Under the pieces are notes generated by a model that was not told the DNA's origin, did not search any database, and saw only the letters and a program-made list of their open reading frames with translations. Shown here in pieces: positions 34,173-44,111 of a stretch of DNA of 64,000 nt (the first letter of the stretch is position 1; every line of letters begins with the position of its first letter). The stretch lies in contig NZ_BCYT01000002.1 in NCBI RefSeq assembly GCF_001598335.1, positions 1 through 64,000 on the forward strand, written 5' to 3'. This DNA is from Sphingobium abikonense NBRC 16140. Its GTDB lineage: Bacteria; Pseudomonadota; Alphaproteobacteria; Sphingomonadales; Sphingomonadaceae. A program made the translations under genes and the position numbers.

Positions 34173-34874
34173 TTAGCGCAGGTAGAAGTCGACGGTGGTG
34201 ACGACGCGCACCTTCTTGTAGGGTGTGTCGCTGCCACCTTCGCTGCTTTCGCCATCGCGCGCGTCGATAGAGAAATAGCCTTGGGTGGCGCTCTTGATCC
34301 CGCCCACGTTAGCGCCCGAATCCTTGGCGAATTGTTCAGCGGCGGCCCGGGCGTCGCGGGTTGCCGCCGCCACCATCTGCGGCTTGATGTCGTTGAGCTT
34401 GGTGAAGCTGTAGCGCATGCCCGATCCTTCCTGCAGCGTGACGCCCCGGCGAACCAGGTCGAATTGCTGGGCTACGGCCTTTTGCGCGCGCGCGATGTCG
34501 GTCGTGCGCAACAGCATCCGCTGTGTGATGGTGATCGTGTTGACGCCATTGTTGAGCCATTGATTGACGCCCGCGCCCACGGGCGTCAGGTCATCCGGCT
34601 TGAAGCCCAGCTGCGCGAAATAGGCGCGCAATTCGCGGGTATTGGCGTCAATCTCGCTGCGGACGGTGGGCAGGTCAAAGCCGGTCGCGGAATAGCTGAT
34701 GGACCAGGTGGCGAGGTCGGCAGTGACGTCCTTTTCCGCAAGGCCCCGGACCGTGACAGACCGGTCGGCGGCCTTGGCGCGCCGCAACCCGTCGCCCAGC
34801 AGATAGCCCCCGGCGATCGCGCCAAAAGCGAGCAGCGCCGCGCTACCCAGAAACACCTTGTCCCGCATGTCCAT
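34173..34874 (-). CDS. SIMPL-domain (DUF541) protein
   Basis: A 233-residue protein with one N-terminal membrane segment (VFLGSAALLAFGAIAGGYLLG) and a SIMPL domain with SVTVRGLAEKDVTADLATWSI and a C-terminal KVRVVTTVDFYL strand. Family members (BP26-like) are periplasmic oligomers of unclear function. The ATG at 34874 is chosen because GAAAGGGG lies 7 bases upstream; a TTG at 34895 is less likely. It is divergent from gloA. Confidence 0.85.
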   Translation of the reverse strand: MDMRDKVFLGSAALLAFGAIAGGYLLGDGLRRAKAADRSVTVRGLAEKDVTADLATWSISYSATGFDLPTVRSEIDANTRELRAYFAQLGFKPDDLTPVGAGVNQWLNNGVNTITITQRMLLRTTDIARAQKAVAQQFDLVRRGVTLQEGSGMRYSFTKLNDIKPQMVAAATRDARAAAEQFAKDSGANVGGIKSATQGYFSIDARDGESSEGGSDTPYKKVRVVTTVDFYLR

Positions 34875-34975
34875 GATGCTGCCCCTTTCGTTCAACCGAC
34901 CGCGTTCTTATCTTGAAACGAAAACTATCACCCTAAAGATGAACCGTTGCTTTATAGCGACGAACGGAGGCTGAA

Positions 34976-35410
34976 TTGCCCAAATATCTGCATAGCATGG
35001 TTCGCGTAGCGGACGTCGAAAAGACCAAGGCCTTCTTCGAATTGATCGGCCTGCGCGAAGTGCGTCGCTTCGACAATGAACAGGGCCGTTTCACGCTGGT
35101 GTTCCTCGCCGCGCCGGGCGATGAAGACGCTCAAGTAGAACTGACCTACAACTGGCCGGCGGAAGACGGCAGCCCGGCCGAAGTCTATGACGGCGGCCGC
35201 AATTTCGGTCATCTGGCCTATCGGGTCGAGAATATCTACGAAACCTGTCAGCGGCTGATGGACGCGGGCGTCACGATCAACCGGCCGCCGCGCGACGGCC
35301 ATATGGCCTTCGTGCGATCGCCCGACAATATATCGGTGGAACTGCTGCAGGACGGCCATCTGCCGTCGGCCGAGCCCTGGGCCTCGATGCCCAATACGGG
35401 GGTGTGGTAA
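34976..35410 (+). CDS. gloA: Lactoylglutathione lyase (glyoxalase I)
   Basis: A 144-residue VOC-fold metalloenzyme converting the methylglyoxal-glutathione adduct to S-lactoylglutathione. Metal ligands are visible in order: His in YLHSMVRV, Glu in QVELTYNW, His in NFGHLAYRV, Glu in ISVELLQ. The start is TTG with GGAGG 5-9 bases upstream, giving PKYLHS as the first residues. It is followed by gloB after 3 bases, completing the glyoxalase pathway. Confidence 0.93.
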   Translation: MPKYLHSMVRVADVEKTKAFFELIGLREVRRFDNEQGRFTLVFLAAPGDEDAQVELTYNWPAEDGSPAEVYDGGRNFGHLAYRVENIYETCQRLMDAGVTINRPPRDGHMAFVRSPDNISVELLQDGHLPSAEPWASMPNTGVW

Positions 35411-35413
35411 GCC

Positions 35414-36136
35414 GTGCTGGAGGTCGTTCGCATCCCGGCGCTGTCCGATAACTATATCTGGCTGATGCACGACGCCAAGAGCGGCGATACGGTCGTTATT
35501 GATCCCGCCGTTGCCGATCCCGTGCTGGAGGCGGCGCAGGCGCGCGGTTGGCGGATCAGCCAGATCTGGAACACCCACTGGCATGGCGACCATATCGGCG
35601 GCAATGCCGCGATCAAGGCGGCGGCGGGATGCACCGTGACCGGCCCCGCCGCCGAAGCGGAACGGATCGACACGCTCGACAGGCTGGTGGGGGAGGGCGA
35701 CAGCGTTCGCATCGGCGATCATGTTGCGCAGGTGATGGCCATGCCCGCGCACACCGCCGGGCATATCGTCTATCATCTGGCCGACGACCGGATTGCTTTT
35801 GTCGGGGACACGTTATTCGCGATGGGATGCGGGCGGCTGTTTGAAGGAACGGCGGCGCAGATGTTCGCCAATATGCAACGTCTGGCGGCCATGCCCGACG
35901 ACACGCAAATCTATTGCGCCCATGAATATACATTGTCCAACGGGCGCTTTGCGCTCGGCGTCGAACCTGACAATGCCGCATTGCATCAGCGGATGGAGCA
36001 GGTGGAAGCGGCCCGCGCGCGCGGCGAAGCGACGGTGCCGACCAGCATTGGCGCTGAACGTCGGACCAACATCTTCATGCGCGCGCGCGATGCGGAACAG
36101 CTGGCGGAGCGTCGCGCCGCCAAGGATGCGGCCTGA
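35414..36136 (+). CDS. gloB: Hydroxyacylglutathione hydrolase (glyoxalase II)
   Basis: A 240-residue metallo-beta-lactamase-fold enzyme hydrolysing S-lactoylglutathione to D-lactate and glutathione. The metal motif THWHGDHIGG near residue 54, the second His in PAHTAGHIVYH near residue 112, Asp in FVGDTLFA near 133 and His in CAHEYTLSN near 170 are all present. The start is GTG. It shares an operon with gloA. Confidence 0.95.
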   Translation: MLEVVRIPALSDNYIWLMHDAKSGDTVVIDPAVADPVLEAAQARGWRISQIWNTHWHGDHIGGNAAIKAAAGCTVTGPAAEAERIDTLDRLVGEGDSVRIGDHVAQVMAMPAHTAGHIVYHLADDRIAFVGDTLFAMGCGRLFEGTAAQMFANMQRLAAMPDDTQIYCAHEYTLSNGRFALGVEPDNAALHQRMEQVEAARARGEATVPTSIGAERRTNIFMRARDAEQLAERRAAKDAA

Positions 36137-36190
36137 CGGATCACGAACCCCGGTTCCGTCATTGAATATGGCCAAGAAGGAGAGACGGAG

Positions 36191-36595
36191 ATGCGCAACT
36201 GGACATTCCTGATGATGCCGTTGCTGCTGGCGGGATGCGCGGGCACGTACGAGCCAAAGCCGCTGACGCCCAAGCAGCTGGCGGAGCTCGACGAGGCCCT
36301 GGCCGGCAAGGTCGCGGGCGAACCGCAGACCTGCATCAGCCGCGTGCCGCAGACCAATTTGCGCGTCATCAGCAATAATGTGCTGCTGTATCGCGCCAGC
36401 AGCAAGCTGACCTACAAGAATGAACTGATCGGCAGCTGCAACGGCCTGACCCGCGGAGATATCATGGTCGTCCGCAGTTTCGGATCGCAAATGTGCCGGG
36501 GCGATATCACGACGACCGTCAGCCCCATGTCGGGCATCGCATCCGGCGCCTGCGCGCTGGGTGACTTCATCCCCTATCGCACGCCGAAAAAATAG
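36191..36595 (+). CDS. Lipoprotein of unknown function
   Basis: A 134-residue protein with a clear lipobox (PLLLAGC, Cys near residue 17) after a short signal. The mature part contains four cysteines (QTCISR, GSCNGL, QMCRGD, GACALGDF), possibly disulfide-paired in the periplasm. Conserved in style with sphingomonad hypothetical lipoproteins. GAAGGAGAGACGGAG precedes the ATG. No function assigned. Confidence 0.75.
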   Translation: MRNWTFLMMPLLLAGCAGTYEPKPLTPKQLAELDEALAGKVAGEPQTCISRVPQTNLRVISNNVLLYRASSKLTYKNELIGSCNGLTRGDIMVVRSFGSQMCRGDITTTVSPMSGIASGACALGDFIPYRTPKK

Positions 36596-36624
36596 CGCGA
36601 CGGGGCGCGTCCCGCCGCTCCCGA

Positions 36625-38415
36625 TCAGCTTTTATAGAGCGCGTCCAGCCGGTCGGCATAGCGTTTGCGAATGACGTGGCGCCGGATCTTCATGGAGGGG
36701 GTCAGTTCTTCATTGTCGATGGCGAAGGGTTCGTCTGCCACGATGAAACGGCGCACCCGCTCGATGACGGACAGGTCATCGTTGACGCGATCGACCGCCG
36801 CCCGCAACGCCGCCTGATAGGCGGGCAGCGCGCCTGCGGCATCGGCAGCTACGCCCTGCTTATCCGCCCATTCCCGCGTCCATTCGGCGTCTGGCACGAT
36901 CAGGCCGACCAGATAGGGGCGGCGGTCGCCATGGACCATGGCCTGCCCGATTTCCGGCTGAAGGGTCAGCATGCCCTCCACTTTCTGCGGAGAGACATTG
37001 TCGCCCTTGTCATTGACGATCAGGTCCTTCTTGCGATCCGTAATGCGGATGCGGCCGCGATCGTCAATCTCGCCAATGTCGCCTGTGTGCAGCCAGCCAT
37101 CCTTGAGCACCTTTTCGGTTTCGGCCGGATTGCGCCAATAGCCGTGCATGACCAGCTCGCCGCGCACCAGAATTTCGCCATCCTCGGCGATTCTGACCTC
37201 GACCCCGTCGAGCGGCGGGCCGACCGTATCCATGGCGATGCCGGCGCGCGGCCGGTTGCAGCTGACGACCGGCCCGGCCTCGGTCTGGCCATAGCCTTGC
37301 AGCAGGGTGAGGCCCATCGCCTGGAAGAACAGGCCGACGTCCGGGTTCAACGGCGCGCCGCCCGACACCAGCGCCTTCATCCGGCCGCCAAAGCGCGCGC
37401 GAACCTTGGGGATGAGGGTGCGGGCGAGCAACGCCTTCATCGGCGCGTCGAGAATGGAGCCTTTGCCGGCCTGTTCCTTGGCGGCGATGCGCAGCGCCTG
37501 ATTGAGCAGATAGGTGGGGAATTTCCCCTGCTTCTCGATCGACTTTATGATCCGCGCGCGCAGCACTTCGAACAGGCGCGGGACGACGACCATGATAGTC
37601 GGCCGCGCTTCCTCGATATTGCTGGCCAGCTTCTCCAGCCCTTCGGCATAATAAATCTGTCCGCCCAGCAGCATCGGCAGAAACTGGCCGCCGCTATGTT
37701 CATAGGCGTGGCTGAGCGGCAGGAAGGACAGAAACACTTCGTCGCCCCAGCCGAAATCCTCGGTCACGACCGCACCTGCGCCTTCGCAATTGAGCAGGAT
37801 CGCGCCATGATGCTGCATCACCCCGCGCGGCGCGCCGCCTGTACCGCTGGTGTAGATGATGCAGGCCTGATCCTCGCGCGTCGCGGTCTGCGTTGCGGCG
37901 ACAATGTCGACATCGGCGGCGGGGTCGCCCGCATGTGCCGCGATCAGATCGGCCCACAAATGGCAGGCGCAGCTGCCCTGTGCACCGCGCAGCGGCTCCA
38001 TGCCGATGACGAAATCCGCCTGCGATCGAATGACGGCGGGCATCAGCGCCTGCGCCAGCTTGGCTGTCGACACGATGACCGCGCGCGCGCCGCTGTCGGT
38101 CAGGATATGCTGATGATCGCGCGTGGTGTTGGTGGTGTAGGTCGGCACGGTGACGCAGCCGGCCGCCATGATCGCCAGGTCGGCGATGCAGAATTCGGGC
38201 CGGTTCTCGCTGACCAGCATGACCGGATCGCCCGGTTTCAACCCCTGCGCCTTGAGCGCGGCTGCCAGTGCTGCGACCTGGCGCGCGACCTCGGCCCAGC
38301 TCAGCGATCGCCATTCGCCATCGCTCTTGCGCCACAGAAAGGGTTTGTCACCCTTTTCCTTGGCGCGGGTGAAGAACATGGTGACAAGGTTGGGAAATTT
38401 CTCGATCGCCCTCAA
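36625..38415 (-). CDS. AMP-forming long-chain acyl-CoA synthetase
   Basis: A 596-residue adenylate-forming enzyme activating fatty acids to acyl-CoA. Motifs are the P-loop IIYTSGTGGAPRGV near residue 190, QGYGQTEAGPVVS near residue 375, and the A8 hinge GWLHTGDIGEID ... ITDRKKDLIV near residues 450-475. The start is TTG at 38415 with AGGAG 7 bases upstream; a longer frame to 38469 lacks a ribosome site. The chain-length preference cannot be read from sequence. It is downstream of ruvAB on the same strand. Confidence 0.9.
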   Translation of the reverse strand: MRAIEKFPNLVTMFFTRAKEKGDKPFLWRKSDGEWRSLSWAEVARQVAALAAALKAQGLKPGDPVMLVSENRPEFCIADLAIMAAGCVTVPTYTTNTTRDHQHILTDSGARAVIVSTAKLAQALMPAVIRSQADFVIGMEPLRGAQGSCACHLWADLIAAHAGDPAADVDIVAATQTATREDQACIIYTSGTGGAPRGVMQHHGAILLNCEGAGAVVTEDFGWGDEVFLSFLPLSHAYEHSGGQFLPMLLGGQIYYAEGLEKLASNIEEARPTIMVVVPRLFEVLRARIIKSIEKQGKFPTYLLNQALRIAAKEQAGKGSILDAPMKALLARTLIPKVRARFGGRMKALVSGGAPLNPDVGLFFQAMGLTLLQGYGQTEAGPVVSCNRPRAGIAMDTVGPPLDGVEVRIAEDGEILVRGELVMHGYWRNPAETEKVLKDGWLHTGDIGEIDDRGRIRITDRKKDLIVNDKGDNVSPQKVEGMLTLQPEIGQAMVHGDRRPYLVGLIVPDAEWTREWADKQGVAADAAGALPAYQAALRAAVDRVNDDLSVIERVRRFIVADEPFAIDNEELTPSMKIRRHVIRKRYADRLDALYKS

Positions 38416-38518
38416 GGCTCGACTCCTGCGGTTTCCGGCGCGTCTGGCGCGCGCCTGAGCATGTTTCAAGGCTATAGCTGCGCCCTGCCGTAACGGCTAT
38501 GCCTTTTGCGCGGTTGCG

Positions 38519-39538
38519 TCAGTCGAACAGGCCGTTCTGCACATCCTGCGGCGGATGGAGGCCCAGATGCTTCCAGCCCGGGCCATTGAGGCATCGCCCG
38601 CGCGCGGTGCGGGCGATGAGGCCCAGCTGGATCAGATAGGGCTCGATCACTTCCTCGATCGTGTCGCGCGCTTCCGACAGGCCGGCCGCGAGCGTTTCGA
38701 CGCCCACCGGACCGCCACGATAAATGTCGGCGATCATCATCAGATAGCGCCGGTCCATGAGGTCGAGGCCAAGCTGGTCGACCTCCAGCCGTTGCAGCGC
38801 GCTGTCCGCAACCTGCCGGTCGACGGCCAGCGCGCCCGCGACATTGGCAAAGTCTCGCACCCGGCGCAGCAAGCGCCCGGCGATGCGCGGGGTGCCGCGC
38901 GAGCGGCGCGCGATTTCGACCGCGCCGTCGGACGTGATGGACAGATCAAGCAGATGCGCCGCGCGGCGCACGACCCGCTCCAGTTCCTCGACCGTGTAGA
39001 ATTGCAGCCGGACGGGAATGCCGAACCGGTCGCGCAGTGGCGTCGTCAGCAGCCCCTGCCGCGTCGTCGCGCCGACCAGCGTGAAACGCGGCAGGTCGAT
39101 CCGCACCGAGCGCGCCGACGGCCCTTCACCGATCATCAGGTCAAGCGCGCGATCCTCCATCGCCGGATAGAGCACTTCCTCGACCGCCGGATTCAAACGG
39201 TGGATTTCATCGACGAACAAAACGTCGCCTTCATCTAGATTGGTGAGCAGGGCGGCCAGATCGCCGGACTTGGCGATGACCGGGCCGGATGTGGCGCGAA
39301 AGCCGACACCCATTTCCTTGGCGACAATCTGCGCCAGCGTGGTCTTGCCAAGGCCCGGCGGGCCGAAAAACAGCACATGGTCGAGCGCATCGCCGCGCGA
39401 CTTGGCAGCCTGGATGAAGATGCGCAGATTTTCCCGCGCCGCCTGCTGGCCGACAAATTCGTCCAGCGACTTGGGACGCAGCGCGGCGTCCACATCCTCG
39501 GGCCGGCGGGCGGGGGTAAGCAGTCGGTCGTCCGTCAC
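38519..39538 (-). CDS. ruvB: Holliday junction helicase motor RuvB
   Basis: A 339-residue AAA+ ATPase driving branch migration with RuvA. Walker A is [12 protein letters not shown] near residue 62, Walker B is [10 protein letters not shown] near residue 110, sensor 1 is GATTRQG near 157, and the winged-helix end has RTARGRCL. It overlaps ruvA by four bases. ruvC is not adjacent. Confidence 0.97.
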   Translation of the reverse strand: MTDDRLLTPARRPEDVDAALRPKSLDEFVGQQAARENLRIFIQAAKSRGDALDHVLFFGPPGLGKTTLAQIVAKEMGVGFRATSGPVIAKSGDLAALLTNLDEGDVLFVDEIHRLNPAVEEVLYPAMEDRALDLMIGEGPSARSVRIDLPRFTLVGATTRQGLLTTPLRDRFGIPVRLQFYTVEELERVVRRAAHLLDLSITSDGAVEIARRSRGTPRIAGRLLRRVRDFANVAGALAVDRQVADSALQRLEVDQLGLDLMDRRYLMMIADIYRGGPVGVETLAAGLSEARDTIEEVIEPYLIQLGLIARTARGRCLNGPGWKHLGLHPPQDVQNGLFD

Positions 39539-40143
39539 TTCGCCGCCTTTCGCAGCGCCAGGCGCACCAGCGCGTCGAGGCTGGCGGCTTCACCCAAGTC
39601 CGCTTCGGCCGCGGCGACGGCGGCGCTGGCTTCGGCGGGCTTGAAGCCCAGGTTCTGGAGCGCGGACAGAGCGTCGGCGCTCATATTGCCCACCGGCATC
39701 GCCACCGCGCCGCCCGTGCCGATCGGCCCGCCGGTCGGCGCAGCGCCGATCTTGTCCTTGAGTTCATTGACGATGCGCTGCGCCAGCTTGGGCCCGACGC
39801 CATTGGCGCGCGCGACCATCGCCTTGTCCCCGGTCGCGACCGCGCGATGCAGTTCGGCCGGCTCCAGCGCCGACAGGATGGCCAGCGCGACGCGCGATCC
39901 CACGCCCTGCACATGGGTCAGCAGCCGATACCAGTCGCGCTCATCCGCGCGGGCAAAGCCGACCAGCCGGATCGAATCTTCGGCCACCAGCATTTCGGTG
40001 TGGATCGTCACTGCTTCACCCACTGGCCCCAGCGCCGCCAATGTGCGCGACGACGCGCCGACCAGATAGCCGACGCCCCCCACATCGATCACCGCATGGT
40101 CGATGCCGGTGCTGTCCAGAAGCCCCTTGAGTTTCGCAATCAT
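39535..40143 (-). CDS. ruvA: Holliday junction branch-migration subunit RuvA
   Basis: A 202-residue protein: an OB-fold start ([28 protein letters not shown]), helix-hairpin-helix motifs ([32 protein letters not shown]), and a C-terminal three-helix domain that contacts RuvB ([16 protein letters not shown]). It is the first gene of the ruvAB operon. Length is normal. Confidence 0.97.
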   Translation of the reverse strand: MIAKLKGLLDSTGIDHAVIDVGGVGYLVGASSRTLAALGPVGEAVTIHTEMLVAEDSIRLVGFARADERDWYRLLTHVQGVGSRVALAILSALEPAELHRAVATGDKAMVARANGVGPKLAQRIVNELKDKIGAAPTGGPIGTGGAVAMPVGNMSADALSALQNLGFKPAEASAAVAAAEADLGEAASLDALVRLALRKAAK

Positions 40144-40288
40144 GCCCGCTGTCCCATGGTCATGATCTGTTCTTTACAGGCTGCGCCATCACATACCAGT
40201 CCCAAAGCGCGGCACCTTTTGCACGCCCGCGCGTATTGCAGCCCGACGCTGACACCGACCCTCCCGATCTTCACCCAAGGATAATCCC

Positions 40289-40858
40289 ATGAACGCTCCG
40301 CTGCTGTCGCCCAAGGACTTCGAATTTCCCGCCATCGCCCTGTCGGGCGTGGTCGATCACGGCATGTATCTGCATTTTAAAAACTGCCTCACCGGCGCGC
40401 CGCAACAGGGGCTGGTGGTGGTCGAAATCTCGACACTGGGCGGCGACCCGGAAATCGCGCGGATGATGGGCGAGGATATCCGCTTCCATTCGGACCTCTA
40501 TCCCGACCGGCGTCTCGTTTTCCTGGGCAAGACTGCCGTTTATTCCGCAGGCGCGACCTTCATGAGCTTCTTCGCGACGGAAAATCGCTATCTGACGCGG
40601 GGCACGCGGCTGATGATCCATGAACGGCTGATCACCAAGACGGTGAACCTGTCCGGCCCGCTATCGACCTGCATCGCCACGCTCAAGGCCAATATCCACG
40701 AGATCGAGACGTCGATCGCGATCCAGAATGAAGGGTTCCAGAATCTGATATTGGGATCGCAGGTCACGATGGATGAGGTGCTACAAAAGGCGCCGGAAAA
40801 CTGGTATCTGGAAGCCAATGAAGCACAGGCCAGGGGATTGGTGGCTGCTGTCCTCTAG
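40289..40858 (+). CDS. ClpP-like serine protease homologue
   Basis: A 189-residue ClpP/crotonase-fold protein. A GGDPE turn near residue 52, a putative nucleophile in VYSAGATFMSFF near residue 88 and a His in MIHERL near residue 112 match the ClpP active-site layout, although the usual GQAAS is replaced by YSAGA. It lacks the standard ClpP N-terminal loop and no Clp ATPase is nearby, so it may be a non-canonical protease. An A-rich AAGGATAATCCC precedes the ATG. Confidence 0.75.
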   Translation: MNAPLLSPKDFEFPAIALSGVVDHGMYLHFKNCLTGAPQQGLVVVEISTLGGDPEIARMMGEDIRFHSDLYPDRRLVFLGKTAVYSAGATFMSFFATENRYLTRGTRLMIHERLITKTVNLSGPLSTCIATLKANIHEIETSIAIQNEGFQNLILGSQVTMDEVLQKAPENWYLEANEAQARGLVAAVL

Positions 40859-40873
40859 GGGACCAGGCCACCA

Positions 40874-40905
40874 CCGTCCTACGCATCAGGCACTGCGCAG
40901 GACGG
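40874..40905 (+). terminator. Hairpin after the ClpP-like gene
   Basis: CCGTCCT (40874-40880) pairs with AGGACGG (40899-40905), with an inner CGC/GCG. Its 3' arm abuts the GGGAG ribosome site of the next gene. No T-run, so function is uncertain. Confidence 0.35.
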
Positions 40906-40914
40906 GAGAGCGGT

Positions 40915-41274
40915 GTGGACGCGCGCTATGACATCAGGGCCGACCCCGCGCAGGGCATGATCCATATCCGCATGGGCGGCTTTTTTAGCGAGGCCGATGT
41001 TCGCTCCTTTGCCGCCAGCTACCGCGCCGAACTCCGCCATGTCGCGCATCCTGGCCAGCTGACGCTGGTCGATATCCGCGACATGAAGATTCAGGCCCAG
41101 GACATCGTCGCGGCGTTCGGCGCGGTGATGGCGTCGCCCGATATCCGGTCGCGCAAGCTCGCCTTCCTGTGCGGGTCGACGCTCGCCCGGCTGCAGGCGC
41201 AGCGCCTGACCGATCGGGAGGGCGTTGCCTTTTTCGACGATCTGGCAGCGGCGGAGGCGTGGCTGCTCGCCTGA
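40915..41274 (+). CDS. STAS-like hypothetical protein
   Basis: A 119-residue protein of alternating strands and helices: IRADPAQGMIHIRMGGFFS, LTLVDIRDMKI, KLAFLCGSTLAR, AFFDDLAAAEAWL. The fold resembles SpoIIAA/STAS-type single-domain proteins, but no phospho-serine site is evident. GTG start with GGGAG upstream. Function unknown. Confidence 0.65.
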   Translation: MDARYDIRADPAQGMIHIRMGGFFSEADVRSFAASYRAELRHVAHPGQLTLVDIRDMKIQAQDIVAAFGAVMASPDIRSRKLAFLCGSTLARLQAQRLTDREGVAFFDDLAAAEAWLLA

Positions 41275-41328
41275 ACAGGCGGTCGGGCACGATCGCCTTC
41301 ATCGCTTGCTTACGCTTTTCTGCTAGGC

Positions 41329-42636
41329 ATGGCGCCCATGTCGAAGATTGATTCCTGTCCCCGGTCCGCCGTCAGCCACGGGGTCGGCCTCGCCGGCCTT
41401 GCGGGCCTTGCGCTGTGGACGCTCGTCGCTCGCCATTATGGCATGAATGGTCCCAATGCCGGCCTGGCCGCAGTCGTGGCCTGCGGCGTTCCGATGGTAC
41501 TGTGGTCGTTGATCGTCGACAAGGTGCATCGCAACGCATCGACCGGCATCGACTGGTCCGCGCGACCCCGGCCTGTCCGCGACGTGCTGGACATCAGCAT
41601 CGTCAAGATCGCCGGGCTGTGGGCCACATGGCTCGCCATCGCCATCTTCTATTGCATCGCGCGCTGGTATTGGAGCGGCAATTACCGCTTTTCCATGGAC
41701 CTGTTCATGAACGCCGCGCCTTGGATGCTGGCGGCGTCCATTCCCTATATCCTCTGGGTCGACAGGCGGCTGACCGAGCCACGCGATGCAACCTACAGCT
41801 TCGGGCAGTGGGTGATCGGCGGCGCGGCCGGCGCGGCGGACATGGGGCAGGTCGCCAACCATGCCCGCGCCTGGGCGGTCAAGGGCTTCTTCCTCGCCTT
41901 CATGATCTCCATCGTTCCGGGCAATTTTGCGAGCGTGGTCGAATGGCGGGTCAGCGATGCGATCGCGCATCCGGTCGCGCTCGCCGGTTTCCTGATCGCG
42001 ATCATGTTCATGGTCGACGTGTGCCTGGCGACGGTCGGCTATATCCTGACCTTCAAACCGCTCGATTCCCATATTCGCACCGCCAATCCCTATCTGAGCG
42101 GCTGGCTTGCGGCGCTGATCTGCTATCCGCCCTTCGTCCTGATGGGCAATGGCGGACCGCTCGATTATCATTCGGGCGGCGCGGAATGGGATGTGTGGAC
42201 ACAAGGGTCGACGACGCTCCAATGGATCCTGGGCGGCTGGCTGGTCCTGCTGACCGGCATCTATGCCTGGGCGACCGTGGCGTTCGGCATCCGCTTTTCC
42301 AATCTCACCCATCGCGGCATATTGACCCATGGCCCCTATCGCTGGACCCGCCACCCGGCCTATCTGTCGAAAAATCTTTTTTGGTGGTTCGCCTCGCTGC
42401 CGTTCCTGACGGTCACGGGGTCCGTCACCGACATGGTGCGCAACTGCGCGATGCTGGCGCTCACCAACGCGGTCTATTATTGGCGCGCCAAGACGGAAGA
42501 GCGGCATTTGTCGGCAGATCCCGTTTACCGCGCCTATAGCGACTGGATGGAGCGCAATGCGCCCGTCCCCCGCTTCTTCGCCTGGGCCACGGGGCGCAAG
42601 CGGCAGGTTCAGATCAGCCAGCAGCCGGCCGAATAA
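41329..42636 (+). CDS. ICMT-like multi-pass membrane methyltransferase
   Basis: A 435-residue protein with about 9-10 hydrophobic segments. The C-terminal part has the isoprenylcysteine/phospholipid methyltransferase signature GPYRWTRHPAYLSKNLFWW near residue 340 and a closing EERHLSADPVYRAY. It is longer than typical ICMT-like proteins, with several extra N-terminal transmembrane segments. The substrate is unknown. It converges on gshA with 3 bases between stop codons. Confidence 0.75.
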   Translation: MAPMSKIDSCPRSAVSHGVGLAGLAGLALWTLVARHYGMNGPNAGLAAVVACGVPMVLWSLIVDKVHRNASTGIDWSARPRPVRDVLDISIVKIAGLWATWLAIAIFYCIARWYWSGNYRFSMDLFMNAAPWMLAASIPYILWVDRRLTEPRDATYSFGQWVIGGAAGAADMGQVANHARAWAVKGFFLAFMISIVPGNFASVVEWRVSDAIAHPVALAGFLIAIMFMVDVCLATVGYILTFKPLDSHIRTANPYLSGWLAALICYPPFVLMGNGGPLDYHSGGAEWDVWTQGSTTLQWILGGWLVLLTGIYAWATVAFGIRFSNLTHRGILTHGPYRWTRHPAYLSKNLFWWFASLPFLTVTGSVTDMVRNCAMLALTNAVYYWRAKTEERHLSADPVYRAYSDWMERNAPVPRFFAWATGRKRQVQISQQPAE

Positions 42637-42639
42637 AGG

Positions 42640-44013
42640 TCAGAAGCTTTCGTCGGCATAGACGCGGCTGACGTCGCCCTGCCATTCGCCATGATAGCGA
42701 TCGAGCAGCCGTTCGGCATTGGTCTTGCCCGACGTGGCAACCTCTTCCAGAAAGGACAGATAGCCGGTTTCATTGTCGCCCGAGCCGTTAAGGCGCGCGC
42801 GCGCCGCAAGGCCCGACCGGGCGATGCCGATCACCTCGCGCGCTATGTCGCGCAACTTGCGGCCACCGCCGACCGGTGCGTCCAGGCCTAGCCTGGGCAC
42901 GGAATCGCGCAACATCTGCCGCTCGTCCATGCTCCAGTCCTTCACCACGTCCCAGGCGGCGTCCAGAGCGCCTTGATCATAGAGCAGGCCGACCCACAGC
43001 GCGGGCAGCGCGCAGATGCGGTTCCACGGCCCGCCGTCTGCACCGCGCATCTCCAGAAAACTCTTCATCCGCACTTCGGGGAAGGCGGTGGACAGATGAT
43101 CCTCCCAATCCTTCTCGGTCGGCTTCTCGCCCGGCAGGACAGACAGCCTGCCGTCCAGAAAGTCCCGGAAGCTCAGGCCCGCCGCATCGATATAGCGGCC
43201 GTCGCGGTAGACGAAATACATCGGCACATCGAGCGCATAGTCGGCATAGCGTTCATAGCCAAAGCCGTCTTCGAACACGAAAGGCAGCATGCCGGTGCGT
43301 GCCGGATCGGTATCCGACCAGATATGGCTGCGATAGGACAGGAAGCCGTTGGGCTTGCCGTCGGTGAAGGGTGAATTGGCGAACAGCGCGGTCGCCAATG
43401 GCTGCAGCGCCAGGCTGACGCGGAATTTCTGCGCCATGTCGGCTTCGCTGCCATAATCCAGATTGGTCTGGATGGTGCAGGTGCGCAGCATCATGTCGAG
43501 GCCAAGGGACCCGACGCGCGGCATGTGCCGCAACATGATCGCATAGCGGCCCTTGGGCATGATCGGCAGGTCGGACCGGCTCTTGTCGGGCCACATGCCA
43601 AGGCCAAGGAAACCCAGGCCCAGCTGGTCGCCGACATATTTCACCTGTTCCAGATGCCGGCCCGTCTCCGCGCAGGTCTGGTGCAGATTTTCCAGCGGCG
43701 CGCCCGACAGTTCCAGCTGGCCCGCCGGCTCCAGGCTGATCGTGCCGTCGCTGCCCGACAGCGCGATGATCTTGCCGCCTTCGTAAACCGGGTTCCAGCC
43801 ATAGCGGGTAAGGCCGATCAGCAGCGCGTGGATACCGCCCTTTTCCTCATAGGAGGGCGCGTGATGATCGCCGCGATCGTAGACGAATTTTTCATGCTCG
43901 GTGCCGATGCGCCAGCGGTCCTTGGGCTTTTCGCCCTTGGCAAAGGCCGCGATCAGCTGGTCGCGGCTTTCGATGACGGGATCATGACCCGCTGAGTCGG
44001 TTCTTGTGCTCAT
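42640..44013 (-). CDS. gshA: Glutamate-cysteine ligase
   Basis: A 457-residue GCS2-type ligase of the plant/alphaproteobacterial class, making gamma-glutamylcysteine, the first step of glutathione synthesis. Recognisable segments are WRIGTEHEKFVYD near residue 36, SLEPAGQLELSGAP near residue 95, and MMLRTCTIQTNLDYGSE near residue 178. Length is standard. Glutathione is the cofactor of the gloA-gloB pathway some 7 kb upstream. Confidence 0.95.
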   Translation of the reverse strand: MSTRTDSAGHDPVIESRDQLIAAFAKGEKPKDRWRIGTEHEKFVYDRGDHHAPSYEEKGGIHALLIGLTRYGWNPVYEGGKIIALSGSDGTISLEPAGQLELSGAPLENLHQTCAETGRHLEQVKYVGDQLGLGFLGLGMWPDKSRSDLPIMPKGRYAIMLRHMPRVGSLGLDMMLRTCTIQTNLDYGSEADMAQKFRVSLALQPLATALFANSPFTDGKPNGFLSYRSHIWSDTDPARTGMLPFVFEDGFGYERYADYALDVPMYFVYRDGRYIDAAGLSFRDFLDGRLSVLPGEKPTEKDWEDHLSTAFPEVRMKSFLEMRGADGGPWNRICALPALWVGLLYDQGALDAAWDVVKDWSMDERQMLRDSVPRLGLDAPVGGGRKLRDIAREVIGIARSGLAARARLNGSGDNETGYLSFLEEVATSGKTNAERLLDRYHGEWQGDVSRVYADESF

Positions 44014-44111
44014 GCCCCGCCCTTAGTGCTTCCCCTCGGCGCGTCAAACCGGACCCGCCGCGTTCAGATAAGTTGGCGTGGCGGGCAAGGCAAGAAGATA
44101 GCGAAACGAAA

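Noticed and set aside
36676-38493. Very long open frame antisense to the acyl-CoA synthetase
   Set aside because: High-GC codon usage of the real gene opens the opposite strand; the frame has no domain and overlaps the clear synthetase completely.
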